A stretch of 64,000 nt of DNA, taken from assembly GCA_016721085.1 (NCBI GenBank), contig JADKJI010000014.1, positions 124,001 to 188,000 of the forward strand, written 5' to 3'. The notes below the pieces were generated by a model that did no database searches, was not told where the DNA came from, and saw nothing but the letters and a program-made list of their open reading frames with translations. Shown here in pieces: positions 40,389-48,727 of the stretch; position 1 is the first letter of the stretch, and each line of letters begins with the position of its first letter. This DNA comes from Chitinophagaceae bacterium (GTDB taxonomy: Bacteria > Bacteroidota > Bacteroidia > Chitinophagales > Chitinophagaceae). The position numbers and the translations under genes were made by a program.

Positions 40389-42517
40389 ATGATTAAATTT
40401 TTCCCTGAATCTGCATTGGTGCAGCTGGAATTTGAAAAAGTGAAAGATTTGCTGGTGGAGCATTGTAAAACAGAGTATGCCCGAACCAAGGCAAAGGAAC
40501 TAAGAATTCATACCAGAAAGGAATATATAGAGATAGAATTGAGGCAAAGCCATGAGTATAAGCTCATTTTGGAGCAGGGACAGTATTTTCCAAATGATCC
40601 TGTGCTCAATATTTCAAGGGATATCAAATTGCTTTCTATACCTGGAGCCGTATTATCTTCCGAGCAATTGATGCAGATCCGAAGGCTGGCCGACAGTATG
40701 CAGCAACTATTTAGATGGTTCAATCCCGAAGCAAGAACTGCTTATCCTGCATTAACCCGCATTATTTCAACAACCCATTACGAAAAAAACATATTAGCGC
40801 TAATAGATGCTATTCTGGATGAAAACGGTACTGTAAAAGATACCGCATCAGACGATTTAGCAAGGATACGGATGAGCTTGTTCCGAAAAAGGAATGAACT
40901 GCGGAGGATATTTGATAAGGTAATACAGAAATGGACGAAATCGGGTTATGTAGCAGATATCGAAGAAGCCTTTTTAAATGGCCGAAGGGTAGTAGCCGTT
41001 TTTGCCGAATTCAAAAGACAAGTAAAAGAATTCTGTTAGGGGAAAGCGATACGCGCAAGACATCATTCGTAGAACCGGAAGAAACTATTGAACTAAACAA
41101 TGAAGTGTATTCATTGGAAACAGATGAGAGCCGTGAAGTGTACAGGATATTGCGGGATTTAACAAAGCAGCTTTCTGTATACGCCCCTCTGTTAAAAGTG
41201 TATCATGACATATTGGGTGAATATGATTTCATTCGTGGAAAAGCAAAGTTGGCAGTGGATGTAAATGGTCATTTTCCGTTGTTGGTAGACAGAGCACAGG
41301 TTCATTTAGTAGATGCCTATCATCCTTTGTTGTATTTATATAATAAGAAGAATCAGAAACCAACTATTCCAACCAGAATTGAGCTGAACGATAAGAACCG
41401 AATACTGGTAATATCAGGGCCCAATGCCGGAGGGAAAACTGTAACCATGAAAACGGTTGGACTCTTGCAACTGATGTTACAAAGTGGATTATTGGTTCCG
41501 GTACATCCTACTTCTGAAATGGGTATTTATAAACAATTGATGATTCATATTGGTGATACCCAAAGTCTGGAATTTGAACTGAGCACCTATAGTTCACACT
41601 TGAAGAACATGAAACATTTTGTTGAGAATGCGAATGGAAGAACCCTGTTCTTCATTGATGAATTAGGAAGTGGTAGTGATCCGAATTTGGGAGGGGCTTT
41701 TGCTGAAGTGATAGTGGAAGAAATGGTAAAAAAGCATGCACAGGGAATAATCACCACTCACTATTTAAACCTCAAAGTGATGGCAGGCAAAACACCAGGA
41801 ATATTGAATGGTGCCATGGCCTTTGATGAAAAGAACCTTTTGCCTTTATATAAATTGAATATCGGTAAGCCAGGAAGTTCTTATACATTCTCTATAGCGG
41901 AAAGAATTGGATTGGAAAAAAGACTGATTGACAGAGCTCGTCAATTAGTGGACAATGATCATTTCCGCTTGGATAAATTGCTGAATAGGACTGAGCAGGA
42001 TTTGCAACAATTAGAGAAGAAGGACAAGACCCTCAATCAGCAACTTAAGGAGAATGAGAAATTGAAGAAGGAGATGGAATTTACGTTGGATAAGGAAAAG
42101 CATCGTCAGCAAGTAGAGTTGCTGAAGCATCAGAATAAAGTTTCAGAAGACCGGATTTTATATTTGAAAGATATGGAGCGTAAGTTAAAGCAGATTGTAA
42201 ATGATTGGAAGCGGGCTGCACATTCTGATGATAAGAAAGAGCTGATGAAGCAATTACAGATACTTTTGTTCAGGCAACAGCAGGAACAGGCTTCAGAAAA
42301 AGTAAAGAAGAAAGTAACATCGAAATATGAAGAGATAGGAGGAGATATAGTTCCCGGAATAAAAGTGTTGCTTAAGAAAAGTCATAAAGTAGGAGAGGTG
42401 ATGGAATTGAAAGGAAGGAAAGTGGTAGTGAAAGTGGGATTGATGCCGATAACTGTTGATGCCTCCGACCTCTCTATAGTTATAGAAAAGCCTGAAGACG
42501 AGAAATCCCGCAACTAA
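40389..42517 (+). CDS. mutS2: MutS2 family ATPase without Smr domain, one frameshift
   Basis: It starts MIKFFPESALVQLEFEKVKDLLVEHC; the ATG at 40344 overlaps a -7 box (TATTTTTG at 40359-40366), so I use 40389. The MutS core has Walker A GPNAGGKTVTMKTVG near residue 344, Walker B FFIDELGSGSDP, and a coiled coil (TEQDLQQLEKKDKTLNQ). The C-terminus (VMELKGRKVVVKVGLMPI) is a KOW-like domain and then stops; the Smr nuclease domain found in many MutS2 proteins is absent. The frame breaks at 41028 (one G where GG is needed to read KGILLGE). The corrected length is about 709 residues. It is probably involved in ribosome rescue or recombination control. Confidence 0.88.
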
Positions 42518-42527
42518 GCGGGATTTC
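42502..42527 (+). terminator. Rho-independent terminator of mutS2
   Basis: GAAATCCCGC-AACTAA-GCGGGATTTC starts within the last codons of mutS2 and is followed by a T-rich stretch. Confidence 0.8.
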
Positions 42528-42549
42528 TTCTTTATAAATTGGAATGAAA

Positions 42550-42987
42550 TTATAAACTGGAGTGCAGATAATCTTTCAGATGTGAAATGGTTTCTTGTTG
42601 AGCCAGGATAGTTTCTTTAACCAGGTCATTGATAGAAACAATACCAATTACCAGATCATTATCAAAAACTGGCAGGTAGCGGATATTCTTATCAGACATC
42701 AGTTGCATACAATATTCAACCAGATCAACAGGTGTAACTCTTGGCAGATTATTGCTCATGATTTCCTTCGCCAAAGTATCAGTGGAAGATTTTCCTTGAA
42801 GGGCAACTTTTCTGGAGTAGTCCCTTTCTGTAACCAATCCAAGGTATTTACCATTGCTCATAACCATAACGGATCCGATGTTTTGATCGGCCATAATTTT
42901 GAGAGCTTCAAGTACGGATGTGTCTGGGGAGACTGAAGTGATATGACTCCCCTTCGAAGTAAAATATCAGCTACTTTTTTTGTTCAT
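42550..42987 (-). CDS. CBS domain protein, two frameshifts at the N-terminus
   Basis: A tandem pair of CBS domains: SVSPDTSVLEALKIMADQNIGSVMVM in the first and RVTPVDLVEYCMQLMSDKNIRYLPVF in the second. The uncorrected frame starts only at 42894, inside the first domain. Two indels explain this: an extra A in the run at 42975-42981 and a missing G in the run at 42947-42950. Correcting both gives MNKKVADILLRRGSHITSVS and about 145 residues. Such small CBS proteins bind adenosyl ligands; the target is unknown. Confidence 0.82.
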
Positions 42988-43160
42988 AAAGGCGGGTTTT
43001 GGTTATCAATCGTTGATGGTAAATTATGACTTTTAGGAGGTTTAGCCAAAAGGAATTTTGGAAACTAGGTTCTTCAGGTTAAAATTGATTTCAAACAAGC
43101 GGAAAGGGTTGTGAATCAGTGTTAAAACACGGTTGTAGCGTACGATAGGTTGACATCCTG

Positions 43161-43204
43161 GGAGATGACATCTCCCGAGATGTCATCTCGGGAGATGTCA
43201 TCTT
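43161..43204. repeat. Three 15-bp palindromic units AGATGWCATCT plus CCCG/CGGG
   Basis: The 11-bp palindrome occurs at 43163-43173, 43178-43188 and 43193-43203, separated by CCCG and CGGG, so alternate hairpins can form. It lies downstream of tRNA-Ser, past its terminator. Confidence 0.85.
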
Positions 43205-43231
43205 GCCGTAGGATACAACCCCCCAAAAACG

Positions 43232-43266
43232 AAAAAAGCGTGTAAGTTTTTGACTTACACGCTTTT
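43232..43266 (-). terminator. Terminator of tRNA-Ser
   Basis: On the minus strand AAAGCGTGTAAG-TCAAAAA-CTTACACGCTTTTTT forms a strong stem with a T run, 12 nt after the tRNA 3' end. Confidence 0.85.
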
Positions 43267-43277
43267 ATGCTTTGAAG

Positions 43278-43362
43278 CGGAGAGAGAGGGATTCGAACCC
43301 CCGGACCTTTGACAGTCAACGGTTTTCAAGACCGCCGCATTCGACCGCTCTGCCATCTCTCC
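43278..43362 (-). tRNA. tRNA-Ser, anticodon TGA
   Basis: 85 nt. The acceptor stem GGAGAGA pairs with TCTCTCC and a G discriminator. The D arm holds GCAGAGCGGTCGAATGC. The anticodon loop is CTTGAAA with stem GCGGT/ACCGT. A long variable arm (type II) follows, and the T arm has GGTTCGAATCC. CCA is not encoded. Confidence 0.96.
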
Positions 43363-43366
43363 GGCG

Positions 43367-43397
43367 CAAAAATAAGTTCAAGCAGGAGAATGACAAA
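43367..43397 (-). promoter_or_regulatory. Bacteroidota-type promoter of tRNA-Ser
   Basis: On the minus strand a -33 TTTG (43397-43394), a 19-nt spacer and a -7 TATTTTTG (43374-43367) end 4 nt before the tRNA 5' end. It is an exact match to the TTTG-N19-TAnnTTTG consensus. Confidence 0.85.
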
Positions 43398-43603
43398 ATG
43401 ATTTCGCAATGTTTTTTAAATAATTATGGTGAAAGTCAAAAACTTAGCGAATAAACAGGGTAGATCGCCTCTTTTTTGAAGATTTGGATGCTTTTGAGGG
43501 TTATTTTGAAAATAAAACCCCGGCAAATGCAGGCAAACCTCTTGTTTTGCGTTTACCTTTTATAAAACCTACTTTTATTATCGATTGAATAACTGGACTT
43601 TGG

Positions 43604-43647
43604 GTGATTTTAATCACTGACCATCCTTTTCAGTAAGCTCATCTTTG
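43604..43647 (+). promoter_or_regulatory. Putative activator site plus -7 box for the TauE gene
   Basis: The palindrome GTGA-TTTTAA-TCAC (43604-43617) is followed after 22 nt by CATCTTTG (43640-43647). The ATG is at 43664. The same arrangement occurs at 44547, 48622 and, less well conserved, 50209. This is a CRP/FNR-like half-site arrangement at about -41 from the expected start of transcription. Confidence 0.65.
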
Positions 43648-43663
43648 CCAGCAAATAAACTAA

Positions 43664-44474
43664 ATGGAAATAGCAGGATACATAGCCTCATTGATTATTG
43701 GAGTTTCACTAGGATTAATTGGTGGTGGAGGTTCTATCCTTACGGTTCCTGTACTTGTTTACCTTTTTGGTGTTGAACCAGTGCTGGCAACGGCCTATTC
43801 TCTCTTTATTGTGGGCGCCACTTCCTTAGTAGGTGCGGTACCAAAGTATCGCCAGGGAGAGGTGAATCTTAAAACAGCCCTGATATTTGGTATTCCTTCC
43901 ATAATTGCTGTTTATGCTACGCGCTCCTTCATTGTTCCGGCAATACCTTCCCATATTTTACTCTTGGATCATTTACCCTTACGAAATCTTTGCTGCTGAT
44001 GTTACTTTTGCAGTTTTGATGGTAGTGGCTTCCGTTACTATGATCCGAACAAAAAAGGATAAGGAAGATGAAATCGAACAAAAGCAAGTCTTTAATTATC
44101 CTGTGATCCTATTAGAAGGTGCGGTTGTAGGAATGCTTACAGGACTTGTGGGTGCCGGAGGAGGGTTTTTAATTATCCCTGCGCTTGTGTTATTAAGTAA
44201 ACTTCCAATGAAACAAGCCGTTGGAAACTCTCTGTTAATTATTGCCGCAAAATCGCTTATTGGATTTACTGGCGATTTAGGAAAGCATATTATGGATTGG
44301 AAATTGCTGATTATTGTTACAGTACTTGCTATTGCTGGAATTTTTATTGGTAATTCAATGAGTAAAAAAGTTTCACCGGTTGCACTCAAAAAAAGTTTCG
44401 GTTGGTTCGTATTAGTAATGGGTATCTACATAATCATAAAAGAACTGTTATTCCCAGGAGTAGGCGGTCATTAA
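43664..44474 (+). CDS. TauE/SafE family sulfite/anion exporter, two frameshifts
   Basis: A membrane protein with about eight helices in two repeats: GVSLGLIGGGGSILTVPVLVYLFG at the start and GMLTGLVGAGGGFLIIPALVLLS in the second half, both TauE/SafE signatures. The frame breaks twice, at 43956-43959 (missing T) and 44006-44009 (missing T). The repaired middle reads FTLGSFTLTKSLLLMLLFAVLMV, and the whole is 270 residues, normal for the family. It stands first in a sulfur cluster, which supports a role in exporting sulfite or another sulfur anion. Its promoter carries the shared GTGA-N6-TCAC site. Confidence 0.86.
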
Positions 44475-44546
44475 TCTGTACAAATACTAAGTCATTGTAA
44501 CCACAACTCGATACCTGAAAATTGCAAAGTTAAAAGATTGTGTTAG

Positions 44547-44590
44547 GTGATGCCTGTCACACAAAAGGACTCTAAATAATATCATATTTG
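44547..44590 (+). promoter_or_regulatory. Putative activator site plus -7 box for the first MBL-rhodanese operon
   Basis: GTGA-TGCCTG-TCAC (44547-44560), then 22 nt, then CATATTTG (44583-44590), 23 nt before the ATG at 44614. Spacing is identical to the sites at 43604 and 48622. Confidence 0.65.
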
Positions 44591-44613
44591 TATCCATAAT
44601 ATAAATCTTGACT

Positions 44614-46032
44614 ATGACTGTTGAACAAATATATACGGGTTGTCTGGCGCAAGGAGCTTACTATATTGAAAGCGAAGGCGAGGCAGTTATTATTGACCCT
44701 TTAAGGGAAGTTGAGCCATATATTCAAAAGGCAGCAAGAAATAATGCACACATTAAGTATGTGCTCGAGACACATTTTCATGCAGATTTTGTTAGTGGTC
44801 ATCTTGATCTGGCAAAGAAAACAGGAGCCACAATTGTTTATGGACCAACAGCCAAACCTGTATTCGATGCATATATAGCACAAGATGGAGAGGAATTAAA
44901 AGTAGGTAAGGTTAGGTTGAAAGTATTACATACTCCAGGTCATACAATGGAAAGTACTTGTTACTTATTGATTGATGAGAATGGAAAAGCAAATGGCCTT
45001 TTCAGTGGCGATACATTATTCATTGGTGATGTTGGAAGACCTGATTTGGCGCAGAAAGTAGTTGCTGATCTCACACAGGATATGTTAGCAGGATATCTTT
45101 TCGATTCCTTACGTGAAAAGATAATGCCTTTGTCAGATGATATCATTGTTTATCCAGCTCATGGTGCAGGAAGTGCCTGCGGAAAAAATATGAGTAAGGA
45201 AACTACTGATACATTGGGCCATCAGAAAGCTACCAATTATGCATTAAGGGCAAATATGACAAAAGAAGAATTCATTAAGGAAGTTACAACTGGATTAGTA
45301 GCGCCTCCTTCTTATTTCCCTTTGAATGTAATGATGAATATAAAGGGATACGACAGTATAGATAAGGTATTAGAAAGAGGTCAACATGCCTTATCTCCAG
45401 ATGCATTTGAAGCGGCTGCTAATGAAACCAGCGCCTTGATATTGGATACCAGAGCCCCACAGGTTTTTGCAGCAGGGTTCATACCGAATGCTATTAACAT
45501 TGGTATCGATGGCAATTTTGCCCCCTGGGTTGGTGCTATGATCCCTGATATAAAACAAGAGATTTTATTAATAACCGACGAAGGACGTGAAGAGGAAGTT
45601 ATAACCAGACTTGCCAGAGTAGGATACGATTTTACAATCGGTTATCTGAAAGGTGGTTTCAAATCCTGGCAAAATTCCGGTAAAGAAACGGATTCCATTC
45701 TTTCAATTACTGCTGAAGAACTGGCCGCAGAAACAAAAAAGGGTACTGTGTCATTAGTGGATGTAAGGAAGAAAAGTGAATTTGAAAGTGAACATATGAT
45801 TGATGCTGAAAACCTGCCGCTAGATTTTATAAACGATAGCATGAGTAAGATTGATAGTTCAAAAACGTATCATGTTCATTGCGCAGGCGGATACCGATCC
45901 ATGATATTCATTTCAACTTTACGGGCAAGAGGCTTTACAAATCTTATTGATATCAACGGTGGTTTTAAAGCAATAAAGGATAGTGGTTTGTTTAAGCTGA
46001 CAAATTATGTATGTCCAAGTACACTTTTATAA
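44614..46032 (+). CDS. MBL-fold persulfide dioxygenase-like protein fused to two rhodanese domains, copy 1
   Basis: The product has 472 residues. An ETHE1-like metallo-beta-lactamase domain (1-250) has ETHFHADFVSGHLDL at residues 51-65. The first rhodanese domain (about 265-350) lacks a catalytic Cys (LLITDEGREEE at the active loop). The second (about 370-465) is active, with HCAGGYRS and Cys near 423. ETHE1 relatives oxidise glutathione persulfide to sulfite using iron and oxygen; the fused rhodanese can move the sulfane sulfur. I start at ATG 44614; a TTG six bases earlier is also possible. It heads a run of rhodanese and membrane genes. A paralogue lies at 48728-50148. Confidence 0.88.
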   Translation: MTVEQIYTGCLAQGAYYIESEGEAVIIDPLREVEPYIQKAARNNAHIKYVLETHFHADFVSGHLDLAKKTGATIVYGPTAKPVFDAYIAQDGEELKVGKVRLKVLHTPGHTMESTCYLLIDENGKANGLFSGDTLFIGDVGRPDLAQKVVADLTQDMLAGYLFDSLREKIMPLSDDIIVYPAHGAGSACGKNMSKETTDTLGHQKATNYALRANMTKEEFIKEVTTGLVAPPSYFPLNVMMNIKGYDSIDKVLERGQHALSPDAFEAAANETSALILDTRAPQVFAAGFIPNAINIGIDGNFAPWVGAMIPDIKQEILLITDEGREEEVITRLARVGYDFTIGYLKGGFKSWQNSGKETDSILSITAEELAAETKKGTVSLVDVRKKSEFESEHMIDAENLPLDFINDSMSKIDSSKTYHVHCAGGYRSMIFISTLRARGFTNLIDINGGFKAIKDSGLFKLTNYVCPSTLL

Positions 46033-46056
46033 TAAGTAAAATATAAGAAACATAAT

Positions 46057-46338
46057 ATGAAAACAATTAAAGATGTTTTAGAAACCCCAGGAGCCTGCAT
46101 TGTAGATGTAAGGAATCCCTATGAATTTGAAGAAGAGCATATTGCTGGTGCATTGAATATTCCACTTGATCAGGTAATGGGAAGCATTGATAAATTCAAA
46201 TCCTTGCCAAAGCCGATGGTGGTTTATTGCAGAAGTGGGGGTAGAAGTGGAATGGCAACAATGATATTGAAGCAGGCCGGTGTTGATGAAGTGTATAATG
46301 GCGGTGGTATTTATGATTTGAAACAATTAATAAACTAA
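46057..46338 (+). CDS. Single-domain rhodanese
   Basis: The product has 93 residues forming one rhodanese fold: CIVDVRNPYEFEEEHIAGALNIP, then the active loop VVYCRSGGRSG with its Cys, then VDEVYNGGGIYDL. It is cytoplasmic and transfers sulfane sulfur to thiophilic acceptors. It starts 24 bp after the MBL-rhodanese gene and ends 4 bp before another rhodanese, so it is part of one operon handling persulfides. Confidence 0.9.
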   Translation: MKTIKDVLETPGACIVDVRNPYEFEEEHIAGALNIPLDQVMGSIDKFKSLPKPMVVYCRSGGRSGMATMILKQAGVDEVYNGGGIYDLKQLIN

Positions 46339-46342
46339 TACT

Positions 46343-46651
46343 ATGGGATTATTACAGTTATTGTTCGGACCGAAAGTTGATTTCAAGGAATTAATGAGTA
46401 AAGGCGCTATCATTGTCGATGTGCGTTCACAAGGTGAATTCAGGTCGGGTAGTGTTAAAGGTGCCCGCAATATTCCATTGGATACGCTGAAATCAAAAAC
46501 AGCTGAATTAAAGAAATTGGGGAAACCTGTCATTACCGTTTGCAGAAGTGGTGCAAGAAGCGGAATGGGTAAATCCATTTTAGCGGCAGCTGGATTGGAA
46601 GCGTATAACGGAGGACCATGGGATAGTTTACAGAATAAATTAAACAAATAA
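46343..46651 (+). CDS. Single-domain rhodanese
   Basis: The product has 102 residues. IIVDVRSQGEFRSGSVKGARNIP is followed by the active loop ITVCRSGARSGMG with Cys, and AYNGGPWDSL near the end. The N-terminus has a short hydrophobic lead (MGLLQLLFGPKVDF), not clearly a signal. It is tightly packed in the operon (4 bp before, 4 bp after), immediately ahead of a YgaP-like membrane protein. In E. coli YgaP rhodanese and membrane helices are fused; here they are separate genes. Confidence 0.9.
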   Translation: MGLLQLLFGPKVDFKELMSKGAIIVDVRSQGEFRSGSVKGARNIPLDTLKSKTAELKKLGKPVITVCRSGARSGMGKSILAAAGLEAYNGGPWDSLQNKLNK

Positions 46652-46655
46652 GAAT

Positions 46656-46901
46656 ATGAAAGCATACTTGATGAACTGGTCTTTTATGAGGGCCCTGCGT
46701 TTGGTGTTAGGAGGTGTAATACTGGTTCAGGGTATTATGGTGCATGAAGTGCCGTATGCTGTAATCGGAGGATTACTGATGCTGATGGCAATTGCTAATA
46801 TTGGATGTAGCGGTGGTGCATGTGGCGTTCCGATGCGATCTATGAAGGTGCCATCTAATAAGACTGTTGAGTTTGAAGAAATAAAATCCGAAAAAGAATA
46901 A
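46656..46901 (+). CDS. YgaP-like (DUF2892) small membrane protein
   Basis: The product has 81 residues with two membrane helices at about 13-32 and 35-50. These are followed by a cysteine pair in NIGCSGGACGVPM and a charged tail. It resembles the DUF2892 membrane part of the rhodanese YgaP. The cysteines could accept sulfane sulfur at the membrane. Its position right after a rhodanese gene supports that, but it is inference. The next gene begins 2 bp after its stop. Confidence 0.78.
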   Translation: MKAYLMNWSFMRALRLVLGGVILVQGIMVHEVPYAVIGGLLMLMAIANIGCSGGACGVPMRSMKVPSNKTVEFEEIKSEKE

Positions 46902-46903
46902 AG

Positions 46904-47134
46904 ATGAAAACACATTCAAACATATCAAAGGATTCAGCTGATACCCGATTAGTTATCTGGTTTAGCAGAATATTGCGATGGGGTTTGGGTGCCTTCTTTA
47001 CCGGAGCGGGTATAATTTATTTCAAGGAAGGGGCATGGCCTGCCATTGCATTTGGAGCCATCATATTTGCAACAGGATTTCTGCGTCCCAAAAGATGCCT
47101 GGATGAAACCTGCTCTGTTTCTCAGGATAAATAA
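46904..47134 (+). CDS. Small two-helix membrane protein of the rhodanese operon
   Basis: The product has 76 residues. Two membrane segments lie near 22-42 (ILRWGLGAFFTGAGIIYF) and 45-62. The C-terminus has two Cys (KRCLDETCSVS), as in the preceding YgaP-like protein. I do not recognise a named family. It starts 2 bp after the previous stop and is followed by a hairpin with a T run, which makes it the last gene before a possible attenuator. Confidence 0.7.
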   Translation: MKTHSNISKDSADTRLVIWFSRILRWGLGAFFTGAGIIYFKEGAWPAIAFGAIIFATGFLRPKRCLDETCSVSQDK

Positions 47135-47156
47135 CAACACTTAATTTAAATCCGAG

Positions 47157-47187
47157 TGGCTATTGTATATTGCAATAGCCATTTTTT
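47157..47187 (+). terminator. Terminator-like hairpin abutting the TsdA-like start codon
   Basis: TGGCTATTG (47157-47165) pairs with CAATAGCCA (47173-47181), followed by TTTTTT and then directly by the ATG at 47188. It may end the rhodanese transcript or attenuate entry into the cytochrome gene. Confidence 0.7.
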
Positions 47188-48201
47188 ATGGGAAAATCTG
47201 TCACATCCAGTTTACTCTTGTTTCTTATAATCGGCATTGTGGTTCTCATGATTGCCAGATTCATTTCCATGCCTTCAATTGTAAATTCAAATTACCAAAG
47301 TTCAAATACAATACAGGATAGCTCCTGGAACGGGCCAAGTTTGTATATAGAAGCACAGCCAACAGGAGAAGAACGACAATTGATAATTTATGGTGAAGAA
47401 TTGATAGCACATACGTCCCGGTATTTCGGACCAAGAGGTTCAATTGCCCATTTAACTAATGGAATGAATTGTCAGAATTGCCATTTAGATGCAGGGAAGA
47501 AAGCCTGGTCGAATAATTATGGAGCCGTTTATTCTACATATCCAAAATTCAGGGACAGGAGTGGAAGGGTAGAAAGCATTTATAAAAGGGTATCAGATTG
47601 TATGGAGAGAAGTTTGAATGGATGGGCATTAGATAGTAATAGCAAAGAATTCAAGGCGATCTATACATACATAAAATGGTTGGGGAAAGATGTAAAGAAA
47701 GGGGTTAAACCAATTGGGAGCGGAATAGAAAAATTACCTTTTCTTGACAGGGCTGCAAATGCAGAAAATGGTCGGGCTATCTATATTTCAAAGTGTCAGT
47801 CATGCCATGGAAAAAATGGTGAAGGACAGCTTGCCTCTGATAGTATCGAATACATTTACCCTCCATTATGGGGTGCAAAGAGCTTTAATAATGGGGCAGG
47901 GCTATTCCGTATCAGCAGTTTTGCTGGCTATATAAAAAATTGCATGCCTTTTCAATTGGCATCCCATAATGCACCTTCGCTAACAAATGAGGAATCATGG
48001 GATGTTGCTGCTTTTGTTATCAGCCAACCAAGACCCGAACTAGATCAGCGTCATGATTGGCCCGATATTTCAAAAAAACCGGTTGATTTTCCATTTGGAC
48101 CATTTATAGATGGATTTTCTGAAAACCAGCATAAATACGGCCCCTTTAAACCAATAGTTGAAAAAAGAAAGGACTTGTCTGTGACAAAGTCCTTTAAATA
48201 A
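47188..48201 (+). CDS. Diheme c-type cytochrome, thiosulfate dehydrogenase (TsdA)-like
   Basis: The product has 337 residues with an N-terminal membrane anchor (SLLLFLIIGIVVLMIARF). Two heme-binding sites are present: CQNCH near residue 95 and CQSCH near 203. Between them RVSDCMERSLNGWAL near 137 matches the block of TsdA-type proteins that holds the unusual Cys ligand of heme 1. TsdA oxidises two thiosulfates to tetrathionate (or the reverse) in the periplasm. With persulfide dioxygenase and rhodaneses upstream, which make sulfite and thiosulfate, this completes a plausible route. SoxA-like cytochromes are the main alternative. Confidence 0.8.
   Translation: MGKSVTSSLLLFLIIGIVVLMIARFISMPSIVNSNYQSSNTIQDSSWNGPSLYIEAQPTGEERQLIIYGEELIAHTSRYFGPRGSIAHLTNGMNCQNCHLDAGKKAWSNNYGAVYSTYPKFRDRSGRVESIYKRVSDCMERSLNGWALDSNSKEFKAIYTYIKWLGKDVKKGVKPIGSGIEKLPFLDRAANAENGRAIYISKCQSCHGKNGEGQLASDSIEYIYPPLWGAKSFNNGAGLFRISSFAGYIKNCMPFQLASHNAPSLTNEESWDVAAFVISQPRPELDQRHDWPDISKKPVDFPFGPFIDGFSENQHKYGPFKPIVEKRKDLSVTKSFK
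48168..48195 (+). terminator. Hairpin overlapping the end of the cytochrome gene
   Basis: AAAGGACTT (48168-48176) pairs with AAGTCCTTT (48187-48195) within the last codons and is followed by an AT-rich gap between convergent genes. It is a probable terminator. Confidence 0.6.
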
Positions 48202-48231
48202 ATTGAATCTTAATCTTCCTATACAAATAAA

Positions 48232-48603
48232 CTATTCCTCCGTTTTCTTTGGTAGAAGTTCTTCCTCAATAATTTGTTTGTACGCTTTTTTAGGTAATGC
48301 ACCGGGTTGCATCATTGGTAATCCTTCTAATGGTACAAAAAGGAAAGTGGGAATGCTTTGGATGCCAAATACGGCAGAAAGTTCCATTTCTGTTTCCGTA
48401 TCTATTTTGTAAATAAATACATCTCCTTCGAATTCATCGCTGAGTTCTTCTAAAACAGGGGCCACCATTTTACAGGGACCACACCAGTCAGCGTAGAAGT
48501 CTATGATGGCAGGAAGTGTTCCTTTGTATTTCCATTCTTTTTCTGTGGTATAATCGAAAACTAATTCTTTGAATTTTTCTGTTGTAAGTTTTATTGTTGG
48601 CAT
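48232..48603 (-). CDS. Thioredoxin-family protein of the sulfur cluster
   Basis: The product has 123 residues from the ATG at 48603 (MPTIKLTTEKFKEL). An upstream ATG at 48639 would overlap the -7 box at 48629-48622, so it is unlikely. The active site is DFYADWCGPCKMVAP (Cys41 and Cys44) and the cis-proline segment is IQSIPTFLFV. There is no signal peptide, so it is cytoplasmic. It is divergent in sequence from trxA at 26231. Its promoter carries the same GTGA-N6-TCAC site as the persulfide genes, suggesting it reduces protein or small-molecule persulfides under sulfur stress. Confidence 0.88.
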   Translation of the reverse strand: MPTIKLTTEKFKELVFDYTTEKEWKYKGTLPAIIDFYADWCGPCKMVAPVLEELSDEFEGDVFIYKIDTETEMELSAVFGIQSIPTFLFVPLEGLPMMQPGALPKKAYKQIIEEELLPKKTEE

Positions 48604-48621
48604 TATCTTGATTTTAGAATA

Positions 48622-48665
48622 CAAAAATAGGAGAGGCAATTGATGCGGCCGGTGACACAGGTCAC
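48622..48665 (-). promoter_or_regulatory. Putative activator site plus -7 box for the cluster thioredoxin
   Basis: On the minus strand, GTGA-N6-TCAC (48665-48652), 22 nt, then TATTTTTG (48629-48622), 18 nt before the ATG at 48603. Spacing is identical to 43604 and 44547. Confidence 0.65.
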
Positions 48666-48678
48666 TAAAGATAGGAAT

Positions 48679-48706
48679 AAAAAAAGCCGACCGGTAAGGG
48701 TCGGCT
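48679..48706 (-). terminator. Terminator of the second MBL-rhodanese gene
   Basis: On the minus strand AGCCGACC-CTTACC-GGTCGGCT is followed by a run of seven T, 22 bp past the stop at 48728. Confidence 0.85.
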
Positions 48707-48727
48707 GGAATTAAAAAGCAAGGGAAA

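Noticed and set aside
43122..43319. Minus-strand frame with DDISRDDISGDVIS repeats
   Set aside because: The peptide repeat is only the translation of the 15-bp palindrome array and the tRNA end; there is no gene context.
43272..43454. 60-residue plus-strand frame beginning MKRRERDSNPRTF
   Set aside because: It is the antisense of tRNA-Ser (RDSNPR is a frequent artefact of reading through a tRNA T arm).
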